A stretch of DNA of 64,000 nucleotides, from positions 1,544,048 to 1,608,047 of the forward strand of contig NZ_CP061308.1 of the NCBI RefSeq assembly GCF_018687935.1, given 5' to 3'. This document shows positions 6,655-15,538 of the stretch, in pieces. Under the pieces are notes generated by a model, which saw only the letters and a list, made by a program, of their open reading frames with translations, was not told the origin of the DNA and did no database searches. Position 1 is the stretch's first letter, and each line of letters begins with the position of its first letter. The translations under genes and the position numbers were made by a program. Origin of the DNA: Polynucleobacter sp. JS-JIR-5-A7 (lineage in GTDB: Bacteria; Pseudomonadota; Gammaproteobacteria; Burkholderiales; Burkholderiaceae).

Positions 6655-7955
6655 TTTGCTTCCAACCACTCAATCGCTTTACTCATAGCTATAGTTTTAT
6701 TCTCAATGTTATAGCCCAAACCGTAGTATTGAGTCATAGATTTTTGAGAAGATGACCAACCAAGAATAGATTCGGCAAGCTCTTTTTGCACCATAGCATT
6801 TGACATAGCGGTGTTGAGCAAGTGGCGCACTGAGTGAACCATGATCTTAGCGGTATCACCCTCTTTAGCAAACTTAGTTTTTAACCAACGGTTGTAATAC
6901 ACGCTAGCGGTGTTTGATGTTTCAGCGTAACTTGGGAATAAATATGCATTCTTCGCTTTGCCATTACTTGCGGCAAGCAAGCCCTCGCTAACGCTATCAA
7001 CACAGATCGGTGTTTCTCGGACAGAGTTTGAATTTTTTAATCTTCTACCGTCATGGACCACAATTGCGATAGAAGTTACCTTCTCGTCTTTGATAACTAG
7101 ATCGCTTACCCGCAAAGCGCATATCTCGGCAAGACGCGCACCAGTGGCAAAGATGGTTTGAAGGAGTAGTTGGCGCTCGGGCGTCATATCAGTGCCACTC
7201 ATTACCTCTTGCCACATTTCCTTGGTTAAACCGTTTCTATCATCTTTATCGTCAATCGTTACTTTGAATGAAGCGAATGGATTTGTAATACCAGTCATAT
7301 CGCCTTCGATGATGGCGGTCTTAATTACCTTTGCGATCGATGAGATATACGTCGACACGGTAGTTTTCTTGTAATCTTGCGAAATCAACCAGTCATAGAA
7401 TTGATTGGCGTTTTGACGGCGTAATTGAGATAGCTCCATATCGCCAATAAGAGCGATTAGCGCCTTCATAGATTTCTCAGCGTCATAAGAAGAGCGACCA
7501 CGCTTACGAGTTGCGGTCATATATAAATCTAAGGCAATTGATAAGGTGTGGGTATTCCTACCAGTAACGATTCCAACAGCTTGTTTATAGGCTTGTGGGA
7601 ATTGGTCGTATTCAAGCCCATCACCCTTGGCAATAAAGGCTTGATTGAATGGCTCACCAAACTCGTCTAACTCTGTGGCTTGGAGTTTCCGGACGGGCAA
7701 CTCATAAGCCTTTAAAACATCTATAGCGGTCATATTGGGCGCGCTACGTGATCGGAGGAGTTGGACCCTTTGCTCATAGTAATGCTCCAACTGAGCGTGT
7801 TTTATGAGCGCCTCTTTCTTGTTATTTCCAAGCCGTGTTTTGATAATCGTTTTATTATTGAACTCATTCTTTAAATCATCCGGGACATTCCATCGATGGG
7901 TATACGTTTCACCATGAAAGACGCTTTGGCGGATGAATAGATTCTTTAGCTTCAT
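6651..7955 (-). CDS. Tyrosine recombinase (integrase) of the element
   Basis: 434 residues from the ATG at 7955 (a TTG at 7991 would add 12). It has a N-terminal SAM-like core-binding region and a C-terminal catalytic domain with the expected residues: Arg274 in TGARLAE, His374-x-x-Arg377 in HSVRH, Trp399, and the nucleophile Tyr at 410 or 411 in TQYYGLG. It catalyses site-specific strand exchange for integration and excision. The gene is the last of the element before core DNA, as usual for integrases beside their attachment site. Downstream it overlaps a 55-residue gene by ATGA. No ribosome-binding site is obvious. Confidence 0.93.
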   Translation of the reverse strand: MKLKNLFIRQSVFHGETYTHRWNVPDDLKNEFNNKTIIKTRLGNNKKEALIKHAQLEHYYEQRVQLLRSRSAPNMTAIDVLKAYELPVRKLQATELDEFGEPFNQAFIAKGDGLEYDQFPQAYKQAVGIVTGRNTHTLSIALDLYMTATRKRGRSSYDAEKSMKALIALIGDMELSQLRRQNANQFYDWLISQDYKKTTVSTYISSIAKVIKTAIIEGDMTGITNPFASFKVTIDDKDDRNGLTKEMWQEVMSGTDMTPERQLLLQTIFATGARLAEICALRVSDLVIKDEKVTSIAIVVHDGRRLKNSNSVRETPICVDSVSEGLLAASNGKAKNAYLFPSYAETSNTASVYYNRWLKTKFAKEGDTAKIMVHSVRHLLNTAMSNAMVQKELAESILGWSSSQKSMTQYYGLGYNIENKTIAMSKAIEWLEAK

Positions 7956-7985
7956 TTGGAGATTATAAACAATCTCATGACAAAA

Positions 7986-8003
7986 TACCAAAAAGATACC
8001 AAA
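7986..8003. repeat. Short direct repeats upstream of the integrase
   Basis: TACCAAA occurs twice within 18 bases just upstream of the integrase start. Such small direct repeats can be integrase arm-binding sites. Suggestive only. Confidence 0.25.
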
Positions 8004-8062
8004 TTAATACTTAAAGCCTATACAGGGTATGACTCAGGTGTCCAAAATGACACTTTTACAAA

Positions 8063-8079
8063 TATAATCAAAATATAAT
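8063..8079 (+). promoter_or_regulatory. Two TATAAT boxes directly before the M48 peptidase
   Basis: Exact TATAAT hexamers at 8063-8068 and 8074-8079. The second would place the transcription start near the ATG at 8086, giving a leaderless message; the first would leave a leader of about 11 bases without a ribosome-binding site. No good -35 box is visible for either. Confidence 0.4.
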
Positions 8080-8085
8080 GATCTC

Positions 8086-9336
8086 ATGACATTCACAATT
8101 ATTTTCCTAATCGCTTTTATTGCCAGTTTTGGCCTGCGCCACTGGCTCTCCCAACGTCAAATTCGCTATGTTGCCCAGCATCGAGATGCGGTCCCGACAG
8201 AGTTTGCTGAAAAAGTCACTCTAGCCGAACACCAAAAAGCTGCTGACTACACGATCGCAAAATTGCGCTTAGCGATTTTAGAAAACGGGGTGAGCGCCGT
8301 CATTTTAATTGCCTTCACATTGTTGGGCGGATTAGAAATCCTCAATCTTGTTCTTCTACAATTACTTGGTGAAGGTATTGCACAACAAATTGCACTGCTA
8401 GTATCGATTGTCATCATCTCCGGAATACTGGATCTACCTTTCTCTTGGTACAAACAGTTTTATCTTGAAGAGCGCTTTGGCTTTAATCGCATGAATAAAA
8501 AATTGTTCTTTAGCGACATGGTGAAAGGTTTGTCGGTAGGTGGCGCCATTGGCATTCCCTTGCTATGGGTCATCCTCACACTCATGCTCAAGGCTGGCGA
8601 TCTTTGGTGGCTCTGGGCGTGGGCTGTACTTTCGATATTTAGTCTGTTGATGCAGTGGATCTTCCCAACCTTCATTGCACCCTTATTTAATAAGTTTCAA
8701 GCATTAGAAGAAGGTCCACTCAAAACCCAAATTGAGGCCTTACTAAGCCGTTGCGATTTTGCTAGTCAAGGCTTGTTTGTTATGGATGGTAGTAAGCGTA
8801 GCGCCCATGGCAATGCATTCTTTGCTGGCATGGGTAAAGCCAAGCGCATTGTGTTCTTTGACACCCTCATTGAAAAACTCAATCCTGGTGAAGTAGAAGC
8901 AGTGCTCGCGCATGAGTTGGGTCACTTTAAGTGCAAACATATTCGTAAGCGTCTCATCGTTTCCTTTGCCTTAAGCTTTGCTATGTTTGCATTACTCGGC
9001 TGGATCAGCACGCAGGTTTGGTTCTATACCGACCTGGGTGTAATGCCTAATCTGAATGGCTATAATGGCGGTCTGGCTTTAGCACTATTTATGTTGGTCT
9101 CGCCCGTATTTAGCTTCTTCTTCACGCCACTAGGAAGTCTTGCTTCGCGTAAACATGAATATGAGGCCGATGGCTTTGCCGCAGAAAAATCATCAGCAAA
9201 AGATTTAATTTCTGCCCTAGTAAAGTTATATCAAGATAACGCTGCAACACTGACGCCAGATCCAATCTATACCGCCTTTTATAGCTCGCATCCACCTGCG
9301 CCACTGCGTATCGCAAACCTACAGCGCCTTAGCTGA
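8086..9336 (+). CDS. M48 family metallopeptidase, Ste24/CAAX prenyl protease type
   Basis: 416-residue integral membrane zinc protease. It has several membrane segments (about residues 1-18, 66-95, 99-116, 150-170, 173-195, 290-310, 328-347). The zinc-binding HELGH is at 276-280, and a third ligand Glu358 lies in HEYEAD. This matches Ste24-like M48 peptidases with an N-terminal CAAX-protease domain, longer than HtpX. In bacteria the natural substrates are mostly unknown; membrane protein quality control is likely. It is followed by rsgA after 14 bases. It is the first core gene beyond the integrated element, and its start lacks a ribosome-binding site. Confidence 0.9.
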   Translation: MTFTIIFLIAFIASFGLRHWLSQRQIRYVAQHRDAVPTEFAEKVTLAEHQKAADYTIAKLRLAILENGVSAVILIAFTLLGGLEILNLVLLQLLGEGIAQQIALLVSIVIISGILDLPFSWYKQFYLEERFGFNRMNKKLFFSDMVKGLSVGGAIGIPLLWVILTLMLKAGDLWWLWAWAVLSIFSLLMQWIFPTFIAPLFNKFQALEEGPLKTQIEALLSRCDFASQGLFVMDGSKRSAHGNAFFAGMGKAKRIVFFDTLIEKLNPGEVEAVLAHELGHFKCKHIRKRLIVSFALSFAMFALLGWISTQVWFYTDLGVMPNLNGYNGGLALALFMLVSPVFSFFFTPLGSLASRKHEYEADGFAAEKSSAKDLISALVKLYQDNAATLTPDPIYTAFYSSHPPAPLRIANLQRLS

Positions 9337-9350
9337 TTGCAATTATCGGC

Positions 9351-10364
9351 ATGGAACAATTTCGCGCGCTACTGACTGCTTCCTACGGAAGACATTATTT
9401 AGCGCAGCGCCTAGTAGCAGATACCGTAGGGAAAGAATCCCCAAGCGGTCCTTTAATTCAAGTGAGCACTCCCGCTAAGCAGCATATTGGTGCTGTGGGT
9501 GATCGTATGTTGCTGGAGATGACATCTGCAGATCAAGCGCGCATTATTGAAATTGAGCCTCGTGAAAATATTCTCTACCGCTCTGACGCTTTTAAAAGCA
9601 AAATCATTGCTTCTAACGTCGATCAAATTCTGGTGGTACTAGCAACCCAACCCGCCTTCTCTCCCGACCTCCTGGGCAGAGCGGTCGTGGCGGCTGAGGC
9701 CAATCAAATTGGCTTGCATATCCTACTCAATAAATGTGATCTCCAAGATAACTTAGTGCAAGCGCGCAAAATCATTGAACCCTATGCGCGCATGGGCTAT
9801 CCCGTCAGCGAGGTCTCCGCTAAATTTGACCCCGCTTCGATTGATACACTTCGTCCTGCCTTAGCCGGTAAGGTATCCGTCTTTGTTGGTCAATCCGGCA
9901 TGGGTAAATCTAGCCTGCTCAATGCTTGGGTACCCAATGCTGCTGCACTCACCCAGGAATACTCCGTGCGCTTAGATACCGGTAAACACACTACTACCGC
10001 CTGTCGTTATTTTGAATTACCGGAATCTTGGGGGCGAGATGCAGCCGGCAAATTGGGTGCATTAATTGATTCACCAGGTTTTCAGGAGTTTGGTTTAGCA
10101 CATATGTCTGTGAGCGAGTTACAGCATGCCTTTAGGGAATTTAAAGACTTGCACGGTAAATGTCGCTTTCATAACTGTGCTCATCAATCTGAACCTGATT
10201 GCGCGGTACGTGATGCGGTAGACAGAAATGAAATAGCGCCAGAAAGATTGGCGCTATTTAGACAGCTGCGTTCAGATTCGAAAACAGCAGATACGCAAAT
10301 TCAGGGAATTAGCCAAGCCAAAGAGCGATGGTCAGCATTAGCAACAAAGCCATCCAAGCGATAA
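9351..10364 (+). CDS. rsgA: Ribosome small-subunit GTPase RsgA
   Basis: 337 residues. A circularly permuted GTPase that assists late 30S subunit maturation and releases RbfA. After an N-terminal OB-fold, the G4 motif NKCD (127-130) precedes the P-loop GQSGMGKSS (180-188), the hallmark permutation. G3 is in DSPGF, and a C-terminal zinc site is formed by CRFHNCAHQSEPDC. Length is normal. It follows the M48 peptidase by 14 bases and is probably co-transcribed. Its last 56 bases overlap the convergent CbiB-like gene. Confidence 0.97.
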   Translation: MEQFRALLTASYGRHYLAQRLVADTVGKESPSGPLIQVSTPAKQHIGAVGDRMLLEMTSADQARIIEIEPRENILYRSDAFKSKIIASNVDQILVVLATQPAFSPDLLGRAVVAAEANQIGLHILLNKCDLQDNLVQARKIIEPYARMGYPVSEVSAKFDPASIDTLRPALAGKVSVFVGQSGMGKSSLLNAWVPNAAALTQEYSVRLDTGKHTTTACRYFELPESWGRDAAGKLGALIDSPGFQEFGLAHMSVSELQHAFREFKDLHGKCRFHNCAHQSEPDCAVRDAVDRNEIAPERLALFRQLRSDSKTADTQIQGISQAKERWSALATKPSKR

Positions 10365-11265
10365 CCAAGCGCCATACCAAGCCAACCGCGGAACGCATCG
10401 TGCGCTCAGTAGGCTCAAGACCCACTTCATAGATTAAAGGTTCACCGGCCTCAGCCATACGCAGTGCCTCATCACTTTCAGGCTCGCTCAAGGGCTCACC
10501 GAGTCGCACGCCTAAGGCACCACTACCTGCAGCCAAGATCACAGCCGATAATGAATCAGACCATTTTTGGGTGAGATAGCGCCAACCATATACTGCACCC
10601 TCAAAGTTTCCAACAATCGCAAAGCCCATTGCCGTGATACGCGCGGGAACCCAATCCAATACATAAAAGAAATGACGCGCTGCTTCACTTAAGTTGAAGT
10701 CACGCTCAGACCAACGCTGAGCAGCAATATCAGCCAAACGATACAGCACCACACCTGCGGGACCCATTGGCATCATGAACCAAAACAGCACGCCAAACAC
10801 ATGGTGGTGTGAACCAATAATAGCTCGCTCTAACGCTAATGAAATCACTTCTGTCTCAGAAAGATTGGCAGTATCTAACTCTGGGCCATACCATTCACCC
10901 AGTGCTGCCCGCGCAGCTGGTAGATCATGCGCTTCAATTGCTTCATGCACCAAAGTAAATGAGTGACTGAATTGACGGAAGCCGAAAAATAAATACGCAA
11001 TGACGACGTTCCATAAGAAACCAAGAATGGGATAAGTCAACATGCAGGTGACATACACCATAAATACCAAAAAGGTAGGTAGCACAAAAGCAACCAAGCA
11101 AGCCATGCGTGCGCCAATTGGACTTGCACCTTCTTCAGACTTGCCACCGAATTCACCAGCGACCCAATCTAACCAACGAGCGCTCATACGCGCAATCCAA
11201 TGGCTAGAGGTTACTGGGCGATATTGCTCAGCAATGAGGGCGAAGAGAATAGAAAAGAAAGTCAT
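10309..11265 (-). CDS. CobD/CbiB-family membrane protein
   Basis: 318 residues from the ATG at 11265, which overlaps the stop of the CoA pyrophosphatase gene as ATGA; this fixes the start. It is multi-pass, with hydrophobic segments near the N-terminus, around residues 60-105, around 160-180 and at the C-terminus. The family includes adenosylcobinamide-phosphate synthase and AmpE-like proteins. No other cobalamin gene is in the window, so a cobalamin role is uncertain; this betaproteobacterial subfamily is commonly found alone. The 3' end overlaps rsgA by 56 bases on the opposite strand. Confidence 0.75.
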   Translation of the reverse strand: MTFFSILFALIAEQYRPVTSSHWIARMSARWLDWVAGEFGGKSEEGASPIGARMACLVAFVLPTFLVFMVYVTCMLTYPILGFLWNVVIAYLFFGFRQFSHSFTLVHEAIEAHDLPAARAALGEWYGPELDTANLSETEVISLALERAIIGSHHHVFGVLFWFMMPMGPAGVVLYRLADIAAQRWSERDFNLSEAARHFFYVLDWVPARITAMGFAIVGNFEGAVYGWRYLTQKWSDSLSAVILAAGSGALGVRLGEPLSEPESDEALRMAEAGEPLIYEVGLEPTERTMRSAVGLVWRLVIAWMALLLMLTIALWLG

Positions 11266-12005
11266 ACTTTTAATAAATGATATAGGTTCCGCAACATTCC
11301 CGCAGTAGCGCCCCAAATAAAGCGGTTCTCATAAGGAATCGAATAAAAACGACGACCACCCTGCTCGCTTTGCCACAGCCTGATCTGATGGTTGGCTGGA
11401 TCTAGTAAAAAATGTAGCGGCACTTCAAAAACATCCGCCACCTCAAACTCATCTAAAACATATTCTTCCTGAGCTTGCACCAACCCCACTACTGGTGTGA
11501 CGCTGTAACCAGAAACAGTCAAATACTGCGGAAGATAGCCAATAATTTCCACCCGTTTAGGATCAAGGCCAATCTCTTCCTGACTCTCCCTCAATGCAGT
11601 GTCATCGGGACTAAGATCTTCTGGATCCATCCGTCCACCCGGAAAGCTAATCTGCCCTGCATGATCACGCAAATGATTCGTTCTTTGCGTCAGCAATACT
11701 GAGAGGCCATTCTCTTTTAACAACAAAGGGATCAATACCGCTGCTCGCGTTATCTTGCCAGCAGCTTGGCGCTTAGAGATGATATCGGTAGCAATCACAT
11801 GACGATTCTCATCGGTAATCTCTGGTTGCCACTCCGGTGGATATTGAAGACGGGTCTTTAAGCCCTCTGGCTCGAGAAATTCAGGCGCTACTTTTTTGTC
11901 ATTGACGCAAACCTCATGAATCGGAATGGCTTCCGCATTAAAGCCTGGAGGCGCAGCGACATTGATTACGTCTTCTTCAGGCTGAGAGGTCTTGGGCATA
12001 GTCAT
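11262..12005 (-). CDS. NUDIX hydrolase, CoA pyrophosphatase type
   Basis: 247 residues. The Nudix box (about residues 123-146) reads GGRMDPEDLSPDDTALRES followed by QEEIGL, with the metal-binding REx2EE. The upstream PLLLKENGLSVLLTQRT and FPGG context is typical of CoA pyrophosphatases (CoAse/NudL), which split CoA into 4'-phosphopantetheine and adenosine 3',5'-bisphosphate. The first about 55 residues extend beyond the family core. Its last codon overlaps the CbiB-like gene start, so both form one unit. Confidence 0.85.
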   Translation of the reverse strand: MTMPKTSQPEEDVINVAAPPGFNAEAIPIHEVCVNDKKVAPEFLEPEGLKTRLQYPPEWQPEITDENRHVIATDIISKRQAAGKITRAAVLIPLLLKENGLSVLLTQRTNHLRDHAGQISFPGGRMDPEDLSPDDTALRESQEEIGLDPKRVEIIGYLPQYLTVSGYSVTPVVGLVQAQEEYVLDEFEVADVFEVPLHFLLDPANHQIRLWQSEQGGRRFYSIPYENRFIWGATAGMLRNLYHLLKV

Positions 12006-12018
12006 ATTCTAAGGCAAC

Positions 12019-12046
12019 AAAAAAGGCGACCTAGGCCGCCTTTTTT
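12019..12046 (-). terminator. Terminator of the rpsP-rimM-trmD-rplS operon
   Basis: A ten-base-pair stem (A6-GGCG with CGCC-T6) encloses an eight-base loop and lies 20 bases beyond the rplS stop. The A and T tracts on both sides allow termination in both directions. Confidence 0.85.
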
Positions 12047-12065
12047 GTTTGCATCAAAGCAGCAA

Positions 12066-12461
12066 TTATTCAGCAGCTGGAGCAGCCACTGTCTTGGTGC
12101 GAGCCTGAAGCTTTTCTTTAATACGTGCAGACTTACCAGAACGATCACGCAAGTAGTACAACTTTGCACGACGGACATCACCACGACGCTTTACTTCAAC
12201 GCTAGCGATCAAAGGTGAGTATGTTTGGAAAGTACGCTCAACGCCTTCACCAGAAGAAATCTTGCGCACGATAAAGCTAGAATTTAGTCCGCGATTACGT
12301 TTAGCAATCACAACGCCTTCAAAGGCCTGGGTACGCTTACGTGTACCTTCAACCACGTTTACGCTAACAACCACTGTATCGCCAGGCGCAAAGCTTGGCA
12401 AAGTTTTGTTAGCACTTAAGCGAGCAATTTCTTCTTGCTCAATTTTTTCAATTAAATTCAT
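12066..12461 (-). CDS. rplS: 50S ribosomal protein L19
   Basis: 131 residues. L19 sits at the 30S-50S interface. The family is recognised by the N-terminal IEKIEQEEI, the PGDTVVVSVNVVEG core, the RTQAFEGVVIAKRNRG segment, the ERTF..YSP motif and the RRAKLYYLRDRSGKSARIKE block. A short Ala-rich tail extends the C-terminus. It is the last gene of the rpsP-rimM-trmD-rplS operon, 136 bases after trmD, with a strong terminator behind. Confidence 0.98.
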   Translation of the reverse strand: MNLIEKIEQEEIARLSANKTLPSFAPGDTVVVSVNVVEGTRKRTQAFEGVVIAKRNRGLNSSFIVRKISSGEGVERTFQTYSPLIASVEVKRRGDVRRAKLYYLRDRSGKSARIKEKLQARTKTVAAPAAE

Positions 12462-12597
12462 TTTTAATCCTTAAACATCGTATTAGCGTTTAATCCCGAG
12501 ACCTAAATCAACGGACCTAATAGAGGATGTAGTTAAAACAATTTCACTAAACCAAAAACCAAACCACTCATTCACAACTGCGCACCATTAAAAGTAT

Positions 12598-13344
12598 TCA
12601 CAGCGAGCGAAGAAATTGTTCATCTTCTCGGGTTAGCAACCCATTGGCTCTAGCCGATTCAATTAAATCCGGCCTTAACCTGAACGTCAGCTCTAAAGAC
12701 TTCTGCCGGCGCCAATCCGCTATTTTAGCGTGATGTCCGCCTAAAAGCACGTCCGGCACCGATAAATTTTCATAAATCTCAGGCCTGGTGTAGTGCGGAT
12801 AGTCCAAAAGACCATTCATAAAGCTATCCTGGGTGGCAGATTCGCCATCTCCGAGAGCCCCAGGAATAAGCCTAATAACCGCATCCATGATGGCCATAGC
12901 AGGGATTTCGCCCCCAGACAGCACAAAATCGCCTATGGATATCTGTAAATCGACATTGCGATCCACAAAACGTTGGTCTATAGCCTCATATCGACCACAA
13001 ACTAAGCTCAGATTGCCGTCATTTAAGATATCTGAGGCCATTTTTTGGGAGAAGCGCTCTCCTTGGGGCGCCAACAAGCAAATGGGGCCCGATTGAGTTC
13101 CAGCAGCCTGATGAGCCGCCTTAATCCCTGCAATAGTGTCTTCGAGGGGCTTGGCCATCATGACCATGCCTGGACCGCCCCCATAGGCACGATCATCCAC
13201 CGTCTTACGCGCATCCAAACAAAAGTCTCGTGGATTCCACAAATGAACACTCGCTAATGATTGCTCACAGGCACGACCAGTGACACCCCACTGCGTGAGT
13301 GCAGTAAACATCTCGGGAAATAAGGTCACGACATCAAAGCGCAT
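12598..13344 (-). CDS. trmD: tRNA (guanine-N1)-methyltransferase TrmD
   Basis: 248 residues. It methylates G37 at N1 in tRNAs reading CNN-type codons, preventing frameshifts. SPOUT/trefoil-knot family: N-terminal MRFDVVTLFPEMF, DDRAYGGGPGMVM, LLAPQGERFSQ, the knot region CGRYEAIDQRF and DFVLSGGEIPAM, and a C-terminal domain with HYTRPE and LLGGHHAKI. It lies 27 bases after rimM in the canonical order. Confidence 0.98.
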   Translation of the reverse strand: MRFDVVTLFPEMFTALTQWGVTGRACEQSLASVHLWNPRDFCLDARKTVDDRAYGGGPGMVMMAKPLEDTIAGIKAAHQAAGTQSGPICLLAPQGERFSQKMASDILNDGNLSLVCGRYEAIDQRFVDRNVDLQISIGDFVLSGGEIPAMAIMDAVIRLIPGALGDGESATQDSFMNGLLDYPHYTRPEIYENLSVPDVLLGGHHAKIADWRRQKSLELTFRLRPDLIESARANGLLTREDEQFLRSL

Positions 13345-13371
13345 GGGTTGTTTCTTGAATATGGTTTAGTT

Positions 13372-13938
13372 TTATTGCCAGTCTAATTGCCAATCAAGCG
13401 TAATCACTTGATTTGGCAAGTCGACGTTTTGCACCACTTCTTTGACAAAGGGCACAAGATATTTGATTTCTTTAGAAACAGGATCACCAATAGCAATCAC
13501 ACCATGAGCACCATTTTCAGTGACATCGAGCACTTCACCTAGCGCCTCATGTTGCAAATTGATTGCCTGGCAACCAATCAGATCGACCCAGTAATAAGAA
13601 TCACTATCCGCTTTTGGAAATGCATCACGGGCAACTAATATGCGCGCACCTTTTAATGCCAAGGCCTGATCACGATCAGTAACACCATCTAATGCAAGCA
13701 CGACATTACCGCTATGCATCTTGGCGCTCTTCACTTTATATTGCGTCAACGAGGCTTGTTCTACAGATACAGAAACGCCAGCATCCCGACGTGGGATCAA
13801 GGACAACCAAACTGTCTTAGAAGAGAGAAGCGCCACAGGGTCTGCTGAGTGAGGTCTAACCTTCACTTGCCCCTGCAAACCTTGCGCCTCAGAAATGGCG
13901 CCAAGTTCAATCAAATCATTTAGGGAAGGTGTGCTCAT
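13372..13938 (-). CDS. rimM: Ribosome maturation factor RimM
   Basis: 188 residues from the ATG at 13938, eight bases after an AAGGTG ribosome-binding site; a TTG two codons upstream is too close to it. RimM binds S19 and assists 30S head assembly. The N-terminal domain starts LGAISEAQGLQGQVKV, and the PRC-barrel C-terminal half includes YYWVDLIGC and ends with a typical Trp-containing DWQLDW. It lies between rpsP and trmD as usual. Confidence 0.96.
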   Translation of the reverse strand: MSTPSLNDLIELGAISEAQGLQGQVKVRPHSADPVALLSSKTVWLSLIPRRDAGVSVSVEQASLTQYKVKSAKMHSGNVVLALDGVTDRDQALALKGARILVARDAFPKADSDSYYWVDLIGCQAINLQHEALGEVLDVTENGAHGVIAIGDPVSKEIKYLVPFVKEVVQNVDLPNQVITLDWQLDWQ

Positions 13939-14029
13939 TTGCAAGTCACCTTATTTTCCCAAAATAAACCACCAACAATTTCGCCACTAAATGCATCATC
14001 TCAAAGATGAAGCATTTAGCAACAGAATA

Positions 14030-14275
14030 TTAAGCAGCAGGATTGTTCTTAATTAAACGAACAACCGTTGGAGATACTTGCGCACCAACGCCAGTCCAAT
14101 AAGTCAAACGATCTTGAGCAATGCGCATGGCTTGCTCAGATTCAGCTGCTTGTGGATTGAAGTAACCAATGCGCTCGATAAAGTTCGAGTCGCGACGGTT
14201 GCGCTTATCAGTAGCAACAATGCTGTAAAAAGGGCGCTTCTTAGAGCCGCCGCGTGCCAGTCGAATGACGACCAT
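14030..14275 (-). CDS. rpsP: 30S ribosomal protein S16
   Basis: 81 residues, the normal length. MVVIRLARGGSKKRPFYSIV and the ERIGYFNP segment identify S16, an early-binding 30S protein. It is the first gene of the rpsP-rimM-trmD-rplS operon, read from the 220-base gap shared with the divergent lipoprotein gene. Confidence 0.98.
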   Translation of the reverse strand: MVVIRLARGGSKKRPFYSIVATDKRNRRDSNFIERIGYFNPQAAESEQAMRIAQDRLTYWTGVGAQVSPTVVRLIKNNPAA

Positions 14276-14499
14276 ACTTATTCCTTAAAATCTAAAAATG
14301 AAAACAGGTTGATTACAACCCAATGAAATTTCTACAAAAATCTTGGGGTCCAGCTCACCAACTAAACGTACGGTAAAGCGGAAAACCTCATATTCTAGAC
14401 GAAAACCCCTACTTCTTCCACCTATTTAAGTACCCAAGACAGTAGAATAGAATCCAAATCAATATAAAAAATACATATAAATCAATTACTTATACCGAT

Positions 14500-15030
14500 A
14501 TGGCCAATAAAACAACGCGATCCACCCACAATCGTGGCTCTTTAAATCGCCTCTGGATCGCACTTTCTTGCGTGGGACTAGGGCTTTTGAGCGCTTGCGC
14601 AAATGTGATTCCGCCTTGTGGCGCCAAAATTAGTCCTCCGAGCAGCGAACTGCGCAATACCCGGTGGGAGCTCACTCGCTGGAACTTACCCCCCAATAGC
14701 AATGGTGAAGTTCGTGCACGCCAAATTCCTCAGGGGGAAGCGAGCAACCCTATTCAAATGAACTTTGATGCGAATGGGCAAAGGGTTAGCGGATCTACTG
14801 GATGCAATCGCTTTACTGCGGAGCTGAATGAAGATGCACGAGGCTTTAGCTTAAGCAAAATTGCTAGCACCAAAATGGCCTGCACTCCGCAACGCATGGA
14901 ATTAGAAAATGATTTCCTTTATGAACTCAATGACTATCGCAGCATCGTTCGCAATGGCGATCAATTACTCATGATCGGCACCGATCGTGAAGTGCTGAGT
15001 TTTACCCAACGGCCTGTTACCAATAAATAA
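14500..15030 (+). CDS. META-domain lipoprotein (HslJ-like)
   Basis: 176 residues. A long basic N-terminal region precedes a signal peptide with lipobox LSAC (Cys33), so it is an outer-membrane or periplasmic lipoprotein. The mature part is one META domain: TRWEL near residue 55, then VSGSTGCNRF, and SKIASTKMACTPQRMELEN. In HslJ and relatives this domain is linked to heat-shock and novobiocin resistance; its molecular role is unclear. It is divergent from rpsP and is followed five bases later by a small membrane protein gene. Confidence 0.85.
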   Translation: MANKTTRSTHNRGSLNRLWIALSCVGLGLLSACANVIPPCGAKISPPSSELRNTRWELTRWNLPPNSNGEVRARQIPQGEASNPIQMNFDANGQRVSGSTGCNRFTAELNEDARGFSLSKIASTKMACTPQRMELENDFLYELNDYRSIVRNGDQLLMIGTDREVLSFTQRPVTNK

Positions 15031-15035
15031 AATAA

Positions 15036-15500
15036 ATGAGTATTGATATCTTGATGAAAAAATCCAAACTTCTATTTTGCGCACTCGGATTATTTTTTCC
15101 GGGCACTGGCCTCAATTGTTTTTACTTGCAGGGACTGAAATCCTTCTGGTCCTGGACACAGTTACTCGCATTATTTGGAGGCTTTGTTGGCTGGGGTCTA
15201 CTCAAAGATGCGCACTTTCATTCAGGACCTGGCTGGGTACTGCTGACCTTTGGTTTTATTGCGATTGAGGCCAGCTGGCTCACCACGATTACCTTTGGTT
15301 TACGCCCCGATGAAAAATGGGATGCGCAATTTAATCCCGGCATTGCAGAACCTGAGCGCAGTCAATCGGGCTGGCTAGTGATTCTTACTGTCATCTTTTC
15401 CTTAGTACTAGGTGCGGGTGTCATGATGACCTTTTTGGCTATAGCCTTTGAGCAATTCTTTATTTCTCAACTCCAAGAAGCCAGAAAGCTATCCCAGTAA
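15036..15500 (+). CDS. Small integral membrane protein of unknown function
   Basis: 154 residues with about four membrane segments (near residues 10-28, 36-52, 63-85 and 115-143). No family recognised. Two start codons are possible, at 15036 and 15054; neither has a clear ribosome-binding site, and the second gives a more usual Met-Lys-Lys inner-membrane start. It is five bases after the META lipoprotein gene, so the two are probably co-transcribed. Confidence 0.65.
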   Translation: MSIDILMKKSKLLFCALGLFFPGTGLNCFYLQGLKSFWSWTQLLALFGGFVGWGLLKDAHFHSGPGWVLLTFGFIAIEASWLTTITFGLRPDEKWDAQFNPGIAEPERSQSGWLVILTVIFSLVLGAGVMMTFLAIAFEQFFISQLQEARKLSQ

Positions 15501-15538
15501 TAGCAAATAGCTTTCGTGATTTACGAATTGCCAATATT

